In this document: positions 1-5,632 of the stretch, piece after piece
Position numbering within the stretch: the first letter of the stretch is position 1
Layout of the letters: each line of letters starts with the position of its first letter
Assembly (NCBI GenBank): GCA_012522165.1
Contig: JAAYKZ010000035.1
Span: 1 to 10,654 of the forward strand
Origin: Clostridiales bacterium
Lineage (GTDB): Bacteria > Bacillota > Clostridia > Caldicoprobacterales > UBA3941
Length of the DNA: 10,654 bases
Direction of reading: 5' to 3'
The notes under the pieces: model-generated
The model's database searches: none
Told to the model about the DNA's origin: nothing
What the model saw: the letters and a program-made list of their open reading frames with translations, nothing else
Position numbers and translations under genes: made by a program

Positions 1-1
1 A

Positions 2-967
2 GTCTCAATAGAAGAGGAGCAAGACCATCCTCCTGTGGATCTAAAAGCCCTTAAAGTCAATGAATTAGGTAAAATCATGATATTGATGTATCATGATATA
101 GGTGAATCAGAGGATGTTTGGGTCCGAACACCAGAAAATTTTCGTAAGGATTTGCAGACCTTATATGATAAGGGATATCGCGCAATAAGTATGAAGGATT
201 ATATAAAAGGTAATATTGACACACCTCCAGGGACTACTCCCGTTGTAATTACCTTTGATGACGGCACAAAAGGTCAATTCAATATATTGGATGAGGATGG
301 AGAATTTGTAATTGATCCTAACTCTGCTGTTGGGATTTTAGAGGAATTCAATAAACAACATCCAGATTTTGGTCTAAAAGCCACTTTTTATGTATTTTAT
401 CCTACACCTTTTAGGCAAGAGCAATGGGTTGCTGAGAAATTCCAATATCTAGTGGAAAGAGGAATGGAAATAGGTAATCATTGCTATAATCACGAAAACC
501 TTAGGATGGATTTTAATACAAAAGAGAGCAGAGATGCACAATTTATTCAAGAGGCTTTAGGAAAAAATGTGAAAGCTACCCAGGCAATTTTACCAGGCTA
601 TGAGGTAGATAGTTTAGCTTTGCCTTATGGCGCAAGCCCGAAAGATGAAGAACTGTACAATTATGTTATAGAGGGTAGTTTTGAAGGAACTCAATATCAT
701 AATAAGGCTATACTTTTAGTAGGTTCTAATCCAGCACGGCCTTCATACCATGTTGATACCAATATGGCTAGAATACCTAGAATAAGGGCTAGTGAAATAG
801 AAACTGAAAACACTGGATTATATGATTGGTTGGAGTACTTTGACAAACATCCAGAGGAAAGATATATTAGCGATGGTGATCCCAATACTATCTCCTTTCC
901 TAAAGAGCTAGAGGAGTCTTTAGACAAAGATAAAATAGGGGATAAGACTATACAAGTTTATGAATAA
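2..967 (+). CDS. Polysaccharide deacetylase (NodB-type), 5' end cut by window edge
   Basis: Predicted metal-dependent carbohydrate esterase of the NodB/CE4 type, which removes N-acetyl groups from surface polysaccharide or peptidoglycan. The frame is open to the left edge. A GTG at 35 is available, but it has no ribosome site and lies inside an acidic linker, so I treat the gene as partial, with the true start (probably with an export signal) upstream. Numbering residues from that GTG, the visible order is MYHDI (18-22), TFDDG (73-77, metal/catalytic Asp pair), ATFYV (116-120), the metal-binding HxxxH of NHCYNH (148-153), and LPYG (196-199). All are hallmark NodB-domain positions, and catalytic residues appear intact. 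About 110 residues after LPYG contain no motif I recognise. The gene ends 71 bp before the next plus-strand gene, which has its own promoter. The substrate cannot be told from sequence. Confidence 0.85.
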   Translation, partial: VSIEEEQDHPPVDLKALKVNELGKIMILMYHDIGESEDVWVRTPENFRKDLQTLYDKGYRAISMKDYIKGNIDTPPGTTPVVITFDDGTKGQFNILDEDGEFVIDPNSAVGILEEFNKQHPDFGLKATFYVFYPTPFRQEQWVAEKFQYLVERGMEIGNHCYNHENLRMDFNTKESRDAQFIQEALGKNVKATQAILPGYEVDSLALPYGASPKDEELYNYVIEGSFEGTQYHNKAILLVGSNPARPSYHVDTNMARIPRIRASEIETENTGLYDWLEYFDKHPEERYISDGDPNTISFPKELEESLDKDKIGDKTIQVYE

Positions 968-989
968 TTTACTTTGAATAAAGTTTTGT

Positions 990-1032
990 AAATGCTATTA
1001 TATGATTATGGTATAATCCTATAATAGCATTT
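990..1032. repeat. 13-bp perfect inverted repeat upstream of the flavoprotein gene
   Basis: The left arm AAATGCTATTATA (990-1002) and right arm TATAATAGCATTT (1020-1032) are perfectly complementary around a 17-nt loop. On the plus strand it is followed by only a broken T run, so it could be a weak terminator for the deacetylase gene. Because it encloses an extended -10 promoter box, it could equally be an operator. Confidence 0.6.
1009..1017 (+). promoter_or_regulatory. Extended -10 promoter (TGgTATAAT)
   Basis: TG at 1009-1010 precedes a perfect TATAAT (1012-1017). The -35 region is weak (TTGTAA at 986-991 is 20 bp away), as is common for extended -10 promoters. The predicted start near 1024 would fall inside the right arm of the inverted repeat, about 30 nt before the TTG start codon. 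Confidence 0.55.
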
Positions 1033-1053
1033 TAAATTTTGGAGGAATTTATA

Positions 1054-2289
1054 TTGAAAAGGATAAGGGTTATTATAATAGGCGGTGGAGCCTCAGGAAT
1101 GATGGCAGCTATAGCTGCAAGTAGACAAGGTGCAGACGTTACAATACTAGAGCGAAATCCTAGAGTCGGAAAGAAAATATTGGCTACAGGAAATGGACGA
1201 TGTAACTTTACTAATATCAATACAGATGTTAGCTGTTATAATGGCAATAATCCCAAATTTGTTTATAGTGCTTTGGCACAGTTTGATGTATATCGTACTA
1301 TTGATTTTTTTGAAGAGCTAGGGATTGCTCATAAAGTTGAAGATATGGGTAAGGTTTTTCCCATGTCGGATCAAGCTTCAAGTGTACTAGATGTACTTCG
1401 ATATGAGTTAGACAAAAGGAAAGTAAAAGTTTTATGTAACGCTTATGTAAAGAATATCCTTGTTAAAGGAAATTATAATTTTGAGCTTAAGCTTGAAGAT
1501 GGATCTTCTATCCAAGGGGACAGGATAATTATTGCCACGGGCGGGAAAGCAATGCCATCTAGCGGTTCTGATGGAAACGGCTATGATCTTGCACGGAAGC
1601 TGGGACACTCTATAGTTGATATTTTTCCTGGTTTAGTGCAAATTATGCTAGAGGGCTCCTTTTTCAAGCAGATTCAAGGCGTGAAATTTGTAGGAACCGC
1701 AGAAATTTTACTAAACAATAGATCTGTGACTAAGGATAGAGGAGACATTCTCTTTGCTAATTATGGGGTATCGGGACCTCCAATATTACAAATAAGTCGA
1801 AAAGCTGGAGAACTACTGCTGAAGGGACAGAATCCCGTTTTAAAGGTAACTATACTGGATACCATGTCAAGTCATGAAATCAATAACCTAATAGAACAGC
1901 GTTTTAAAAAGGCTGCAGGAAAAACTATAGAATTTAGTTTAGTGGGGTTAATTAATAAAAGGCTTATACCTGTGTTGTTAAAAGAGGCGGGAATCAAAAA
2001 CCTTAAAGCCCCTGTTCAAACTCTTTCAAAGGAGCAGCAAAGAAGTATTGCTAGTATTTTAACGGATTGGAGATTTAGGATAAGAGGAACAAGGGGATGG
2101 TCTAGCGCACAAGTAACAGCAGGGGGCGTCAATACAACAGAAATTGACCCTAATACCATGGAATCTAAGATTACGAAAGGGGTCTATTTTGCAGGTGAAA
2201 TTATTGATATAGATGGACAATGTGGAGGATTTAACCTTCAATGGGCATGGTCATCAGGCTATGTCGCAGGTTATAATGCAGGTTTATAA
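1054..2289 (+). CDS. NAD(P)/FAD-dependent oxidoreductase, HI0933/BaiN (aminoacetone oxidase-like) family
   Basis: Cytosolic flavoprotein of the HI0933/YhiN/BaiN family. The start chosen is TTG at 1054, eight bases after GGAGG (1041-1045), giving 411 residues. A more upstream TTG at 1039 would overlap the ribosome site and is rejected. Seen in order: an N-terminal Rossmann FAD motif GGGASG right after the first beta strand, the family signature NGRCNFTN near residue 50, ATGG followed by SGSDGNGY in the middle, FANYGVSGPPIL, and the C-terminal FAD-contacting stretch GVYFAGEIIDIDGQCGG followed by NLQWAWSSG. Length and motif order match the family. The family includes BaiN, implicated in bile-acid 7-dehydroxylation, but most members have no proven substrate, so I assign no specific reaction. 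The gene stands alone under its own promoter. No convincing terminator is seen in the 67 bp after the stop. Confidence 0.9.
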   Translation: MKRIRVIIIGGGASGMMAAIAASRQGADVTILERNPRVGKKILATGNGRCNFTNINTDVSCYNGNNPKFVYSALAQFDVYRTIDFFEELGIAHKVEDMGKVFPMSDQASSVLDVLRYELDKRKVKVLCNAYVKNILVKGNYNFELKLEDGSSIQGDRIIIATGGKAMPSSGSDGNGYDLARKLGHSIVDIFPGLVQIMLEGSFFKQIQGVKFVGTAEILLNNRSVTKDRGDILFANYGVSGPPILQISRKAGELLLKGQNPVLKVTILDTMSSHEINNLIEQRFKKAAGKTIEFSLVGLINKRLIPVLLKEAGIKNLKAPVQTLSKEQQRSIASILTDWRFRIRGTRGWSSAQVTAGGVNTTEIDPNTMESKITKGVYFAGEIIDIDGQCGGFNLQWAWSSGYVAGYNAGL

Positions 2290-2356
2290 GGATTTTCAGG
2301 TAGTTTATTCCCTTTGGAGCTATAGTCAAGAAGTGTTATTTTATCTAAGGCAAAGA

Positions 2357-2386
2357 TGTAAACCAATCCGATAATCTAGGTTGACA
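2357..2386. promoter_or_regulatory. BirA-type biotin operator
   Basis: TGTAAACC (2357-2364) and GGTTGACA (2379-2386) form an inverted repeat with one mismatch and a 14-bp spacer. This resembles the known BirA operator half-sites (TGTAAACC/GGTTTACA or TGTTAACC/GGTTAACA) with spacing in the range described for Firmicutes. The right half-site contains the whole -35 box of the bioY promoter, so BirA-biotinyl-AMP binding should block RNA polymerase. A second, outer inverted repeat AAACCAAT (2360-2367)/ATTGGTTT (2394-2401) overlaps it. Confidence 0.8.
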
Positions 2387-2409
2387 AGTGTGAATTGGTT
2401 TGATACAAT
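2381..2409 (+). promoter_or_regulatory. Sigma-A promoter of bioY
   Basis: A perfect -35 TTGACA (2381-2386), a 17-bp spacer and -10 TACAAT (2404-2409) give a strong housekeeping promoter. Transcription should start near 2416, about 33 nt before the bioY ATG, so there is no room for a riboswitch and control should be at initiation. Confidence 0.85.
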
Positions 2410-2448
2410 ATCCCCATTATAAGTTAAAAAAAGAAGGGGTATATTTTT

Positions 2449-3015
2449 ATGGGGAATTTTAAAGCTAAGGATATGATTTTAATAGCCTTGTTTGCAGCAT
2501 TAACAGCAATAGGAGCTTTTATTAAAATTCCTATACCTTATGTTCCTATCACATTACAGGTCCTATTCTGTGCTTATTCAGGATTGTTACTAGGTGCCAA
2601 ACGGGGACTATATTCACAGCTATTATACTTGGCAATAGGCTTAATTGGTATTCCTATATTTACCAATGGAGGAGGACCAGCCTATGTATTACAGCCAACC
2701 TTTGGTTATCTTGTAGGATTTGCTCTATGTTCTTATATAATTGGTAAAGTAACAAAAAATATGAAGGAGTACAAACTACATAGAGTATTTGGGGCAGTCT
2801 TAATGGGTTTAGTTGGCCTATATGTATGTGGTTTGACTCATTTATATCTTATTATGAATTTTTATTTACACAAATCAATGTCAATATCAGCTGTAATAGG
2901 TGTAGGGCTAATACCTTTTATACCTACAGATTTGCTTTCGGCAATTATTGCATCCATAAGCTCTATATATGTTTTGCCTATATTAAAGAGAACTGGTCTA
3001 CTACATAGTAACTAA
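2449..3015 (+). CDS. bioY: Biotin transporter substrate-binding subunit BioY (ECF transporter S component)
   Basis: Integral membrane protein of 188 residues, typical for BioY, that binds biotin and imports it with an ECF energy-coupling module. Seen: about six hydrophobic segments, an Ala-rich first helix with an AxxxA-type pattern (Ala13, Ala17, Ala20) of the kind S components use to contact EcfT, the family motif PITLQ (33-37), the loop GGGPAYVLQPTFGYLVGF (74-91) characteristic of BioY, and a C-terminal PTDLLSA-type segment (159-165). ATG start with a good ribosome site. No ATPase or EcfT gene is nearby, so it either uses a shared housekeeping ECF module encoded elsewhere or works alone, as some BioY proteins are reported to do. 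The BirA operator in its promoter independently supports a biotin role and indicates repression when biotin is plentiful. A hairpin terminator follows directly. Confidence 0.95.
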   Translation: MGNFKAKDMILIALFAALTAIGAFIKIPIPYVPITLQVLFCAYSGLLLGAKRGLYSQLLYLAIGLIGIPIFTNGGGPAYVLQPTFGYLVGFALCSYIIGKVTKNMKEYKLHRVFGAVLMGLVGLYVCGLTHLYLIMNFYLHKSMSISAVIGVGLIPFIPTDLLSAIIASISSIYVLPILKRTGLLHSN

Positions 3016-3027
3016 ATTTTCAATTAT

Positions 3028-3052
3028 AAAACCCTCGAATTTCGAGGGTTTT
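3028..3052. terminator. Bidirectional intrinsic terminator between bioY and the HPr-like gene
   Basis: AAAACCCTCG (3028-3037) pairs with CGAGGGTTTT (3043-3052) around a 5-nt loop. The T run on the plus strand and the matching A run on the left let it end both bioY and the convergent minus-strand gene, which stops only 4 bp away. Confidence 0.9.
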
Positions 3053-3056
3053 GCTA

Positions 3057-3284
3057 TTAGATCATAAATTTCTTGATTTCCTCTAGCAGGTCATCACAAT
3101 CGTCGGAGTAGATTTCAACGATTATAGGTTTGCTAAGATCAAGGCTAAAAATTCCTAGTATAGACTTTGCATCCACTACATGACGTCCGGAACGAAGGTC
3201 AATTTCGTAAGGATATTTGCTAACGATGTTGACAAAATCCTTTACGTTTTCAGCAAGGGACAATTTAATATTAACGGTTTTCAT
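3057..3284 (-). CDS. HPr-like protein lacking the phosphocarrier histidine
   Basis: A 75-residue protein with the size and C-terminal half of HPr. The segment SKYPYEIDL (22-30) aligns with HPr SKYDADVNL. AKSILGIFSL (39-48) aligns with the regulatory-site region around HPr Ser46 (LKSIMGVMSL), placing Ser41 at Ser46. With that ungapped alignment, HPr His15 corresponds to Leu10 and Arg17 to Glu12, and the HARP signature is absent. It therefore should not carry phosphate from enzyme I and is not a PTS phosphocarrier. By analogy with Crh, which keeps Ser46 but has lost His15, a regulatory role is possible, but that is inference. ATG start, 8 bases after GGAGGG. It is divergent from the activase operon and convergent with bioY, with its own good promoter and a structured leader. 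Confidence 0.8.
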   Translation of the reverse strand: MKTVNIKLSLAENVKDFVNIVSKYPYEIDLRSGRHVVDAKSILGIFSLDLSKPIIVEIYSDDCDDLLEEIKKFMI

Positions 3285-3312
3285 AACATCAGCCCTCCAT
3301 TTTAATATTTAC

Positions 3313-3364
3313 GTGGAATAAAATGATAGAATATTTATACAAATCTATATGTAATATATTCCAC
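3313..3364 (-). promoter_or_regulatory. Leader stem-loop of the HPr-like mRNA
   Basis: GTGGAATA (3313-3320) and TATTCCAC (3357-3364) are perfect inverted repeats. Inside them a second pair, ATAGA/TCTAT, can form in the transcript. The predicted minus-strand transcription start (near 3365) sits at the outer edge, so the mRNA would begin with this nested hairpin, ending about 14 nt before the ribosome site. It could be a 5' stabilising hairpin or a regulatory leader. Confidence 0.4.
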
Positions 3365-3369
3365 TATTT

Positions 3370-3406
3370 TTAGTATATACTAATTTATTCAAAGTATCAA
3401 TACTTT
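3370..3406. repeat. Two palindromes sharing AGTAT half-sites (candidate operators)
   Basis: TTAGTATATACTAA (3370-3383) is a perfect 14-bp palindrome. AAAGTATCAATACTTT (3391-3406) has 7-bp arms around CA. Their centres are 22 bp apart, about two helical turns, and they coincide with the -10 and -35 boxes of the minus-strand promoter. Part of the symmetry could be chance in AT-rich promoter sequence. Confidence 0.45.
3372..3400 (-). promoter_or_regulatory. Sigma-A promoter of the HPr-like gene
   Basis: On the minus strand, -35 TTGATA (3395-3400), a 17-bp spacer and -10 TATACT (3372-3377) each match consensus in five of six positions. The start is predicted near 3365, giving a leader of about 80 nt. 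Confidence 0.7.
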
Positions 3407-3487
3407 TTAGCCAGCTATTTTAACAGCTTTTAGTGGTGTTTTCCTTCTATTAGTGTTCTATTCTAAATCATAGCATTGTCCTTTCAC

Positions 3488-3496
3488 TGTTATAAT
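3488..3496 (+). promoter_or_regulatory. Extended -10 promoter of the activase operon
   Basis: TG (3488-3489) and a perfect TATAAT (3491-3496) lie 66 bp upstream of the first operon gene. No good -35 is seen at 16-18 bp. The predicted leader is about 58 nt. A GGGAGGG ribosome site (3548-3554) precedes the GTG start. Confidence 0.5.
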
Positions 3497-3561
3497 AATC
3501 CTTTTGTGTGTCAATAATAGAAAAGATTGATGAAACTCAGAACTAATGGGAGGGAAAAGTA

Positions 3562-4563
3562 GTGAATATAGGAATTCCAAGGGCATTATCATATTTTGAT
3601 TATTTTCCAATGTGGCAAACTTTTTTCAACCATTTGGGATTCAAAATTACTATATCATCACCTACCACCAAGGATATATTAAATAAAGGAGTATCTTTAT
3701 GTGTAGATGACGCCTGTTTACCTGTTAAGTTGTTTCATGGCCATGTGGCAGCTTTAGTAGGTAAAGTTGATGCTATCTTTATACCAAGATTAGTCAGTGT
3801 TTCTCCAGGTGAATTTATTTGCCCTAAATTTATAGGCTTACCAGAAATGATTAAAAATTCTATTGAAAATCTCCCGCCTTTATTAATTTTTAACTACAAT
3901 CTACATAAAGATGCTAGGGATAAAAAAGATGCATTTAAGGATCTTGGCAGGCAGCTTGGGGTAGACAGCAGAGATGTAGAGAGAGCATATAAAGAGGCTA
4001 TTAGTAGACAATATATATATGAGATCATGCTAGAATCTGGACAAAATCCCTTGGCCATTCTTCATCCAAAGGAAAATTGGGACAAACAAGAACATAGTAA
4101 AGGTGTGATAGGAATAATTGCTCATCCCTATTTAGTATGTGATAGATATATATCCATGGATATAGTCAGAAAAATACGTCTTAAAGGTTATGATGTTAAA
4201 GTAGTAGCTAATATACCTCAAAAAACTATAGAGGATAACTTAGAAGCAATGCCTAAAAGATTGTTTTGGAGCTATGGTAAGAAACTATTGGGCAGTGGCA
4301 TTGAATGGCTAAAGGGTAATGAAGTAGATGGTATTATATTTTTGTCTAGTTTTGGATGCGGCATAGACTCTTTTGTAGAAGAGTTGATACGGAGATTTAA
4401 TGCACGAAAGCATAGACTTCCTTACGCCGTATTTACTGTAGATGAGCATAGTGGACAAGGGGGATTTGATACCAGGCTGGAAGCCTTCATAGATATGCTG
4501 GAGTGGAGGGATAAAAGTGGTTATAACCTTTCCTCACATGGGCAAGATGTATATTCCGGTTAA
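3562..4563 (+). CDS. Acyl-CoA dehydratase activase-related protein (DUF2229-like)
   Basis: A 333-residue cytosolic protein of the family annotated as acyl-CoA dehydratase activase-related (DUF2229). In many anaerobes this domain is fused behind an HgdC-type ATPase. GTG start, seven bases after GGGAGGG. Seen: the family N-terminal signature IGIPRAL (3-9), SLCVDDACLPVK (45-56) with Cys47 and Cys52, Cys87 in GEFICPKF, SSFGCGIDS (262-270) with Cys266, and the terminal signature DEHSGQGGFDTRLEAFIDML (294-313). The conserved cysteines suggest an Fe-S cluster, an inference not proven here. The last 17 residues (317-333) are encoded in DNA that also encodes the start of the next protein and look like an overprinted tail outside the conserved domain. 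It is the first gene of an overlapping operon. Its biochemical role is not established, but its company points to ATP-dependent low-potential electron transfer. Confidence 0.85.
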   Translation: MNIGIPRALSYFDYFPMWQTFFNHLGFKITISSPTTKDILNKGVSLCVDDACLPVKLFHGHVAALVGKVDAIFIPRLVSVSPGEFICPKFIGLPEMIKNSIENLPPLLIFNYNLHKDARDKKDAFKDLGRQLGVDSRDVERAYKEAISRQYIYEIMLESGQNPLAILHPKENWDKQEHSKGVIGIIAHPYLVCDRYISMDIVRKIRLKGYDVKVVANIPQKTIEDNLEAMPKRLFWSYGKKLLGSGIEWLKGNEVDGIIFLSSFGCGIDSFVEELIRRFNARKHRLPYAVFTVDEHSGQGGFDTRLEAFIDMLEWRDKSGYNLSSHGQDVYSG

Positions 4564-5632
4564 AGCTTTATTTGATGAATTGGGAGTAGATATTGTTATT
4601 CCTCCCAAGATAAGTAAAAAGACTTTAGAGATTGGACTTAAATCCTGCCCAGAAATGGCTTGTTTGCCCTTAAAGGTAACTATAGGTAATTATGTGGAAA
4701 GCATAAAGAGGGGAGCAGATACTATAGTATTATCAGGCAGCTGTGGTCCTTGTAGATTTGGATATTATGGAGTTGTGCAAAAGGAGATATTAAGGGATCT
4801 AGGATATGATGTGGATATAGTTATACTGGATCCTCCCAAAGAAGGAATGAAAGAATTTTGGGAAAGAGTAAAAAAGATATCTGGAAACAGTTCTTTTTAT
4901 AAAGGTTTAAGGGCAATAAATAAAGCTTTTAAAGTATGCGAAGAAACAGAAAAACTCCTTCAACTAGTATTAAAAAAGCGCTGCAGAGAAGTACATAAAG
5001 GTGATACTGATAGAATTTTTAATAGATTTGAAGAAAAAATTAGAAGGGTTAAGGGCGCACAAGAGATTTTAGATTGCATTTATGAAACTAAAAAACAGCT
5101 GGAAAATATTGCAGTTGATAATAACAAAAGACCTATAAAAGTAGGGCTTGTTGGTGAGATATACACCATAATAGAACCTTATGTCAATCTTGACATTGAG
5201 AAGAGATTGGGAGATATGGGCGTAGAAGTCCATAGGGAAATGTCGGTAGATGGTTGGGTAAAATTTCATTTAGCTCCTGATATAAAGTTCAGGAGAAGAC
5301 AAAAAAGAATACTAGATGAAGCAAAGGATTATTTAGGATTATGCATTGGGGGCCACGCTTGGGAAACTGTGGCTCATACCCTAAACTATTGTCGTGAAGG
5401 AATGGATGGCATTATACAAATCTTGCCCTTTGGTTGTATGCCAGAGATTGTAGCAGAAAGTATACTTCCCACTATAGCAAAGGAAGAGAATATTCCTATC
5501 ATGACTTTAGTAGTGGATGAACTAACCGGTGAGGCAGGCTATCAAACCAGATTAGAAGCATTTGTAGATCTCTTGCATCTGGAAAGGAGTAGAAAGGAAA
5601 ATGAATCTGGAAAAGTATTATCTTGGAATTGA
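4517..5632 (+). CDS. CoA-protein activase / HgdB-like 2-hydroxyacyl-CoA dehydratase-related protein
   Basis: A 371-residue protein related to the activase-associated HgdB-like proteins of anaerobes. The GTG at 4517 is chosen because GGAGGG (4505-4510) lies six bases upstream and because the family motif ITFPHMG starts at residue 3. An ATG at 4538 would delete it. It overlaps the previous gene by 47 nt in another frame, which implies translational coupling. Seen: SCPEMACLPLK (43-53) with Cys44 and Cys49, SGSCGPCRFGYYG (73-85) with Cys76 and Cys79, a charged helical middle part (about 110-200), then a second alpha/beta domain with GLVGEIYTIIEPYVN (210-224), CIGGHAWETV (276-285), LPFGCMPEI (303-311) with Cys307, and the closing DELTGEAGYQTRLEAFVDLL (334-353). 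These cysteines are candidate ligands for a [4Fe-4S] or double-cubane-type cluster. The ACLP and DE-TRLEAF motifs are shared with the upstream protein, suggesting an old tandem duplication. Confidence 0.85.
   Translation: MVITFPHMGKMYIPVKALFDELGVDIVIPPKISKKTLEIGLKSCPEMACLPLKVTIGNYVESIKRGADTIVLSGSCGPCRFGYYGVVQKEILRDLGYDVDIVILDPPKEGMKEFWERVKKISGNSSFYKGLRAINKAFKVCEETEKLLQLVLKKRCREVHKGDTDRIFNRFEEKIRRVKGAQEILDCIYETKKQLENIAVDNNKRPIKVGLVGEIYTIIEPYVNLDIEKRLGDMGVEVHREMSVDGWVKFHLAPDIKFRRRQKRILDEAKDYLGLCIGGHAWETVAHTLNYCREGMDGIIQILPFGCMPEIVAESILPTIAKEENIPIMTLVVDELTGEAGYQTRLEAFVDLLHLERSRKENESGKVLSWN

Larger units (their letters stand above)
2290..2448 (+). promoter_or_regulatory. bioY upstream region
   Basis: Intergenic stretch of 159 bp. 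Its first 65 bp hold nothing I can recognise and no clear terminator for the flavoprotein gene. The last 90 bp carry the BirA-type operator, the promoter and the ribosome site GAAGGGG (2433-2439), ten bases before the bioY ATG. Confidence 0.6.

Noticed and set aside
1039..1053. Upstream TTG start for the flavoprotein
   Set aside because: It would place the GGAGG ribosome site inside the coding sequence; TTG at 1054 is correctly spaced from it and begins the first beta strand directly.
1032..1220. Minus-strand open frame across the start of the flavoprotein gene
   Set aside because: It lies opposite the strongly conserved FAD-binding N terminus and has no ribosome site or family signature.
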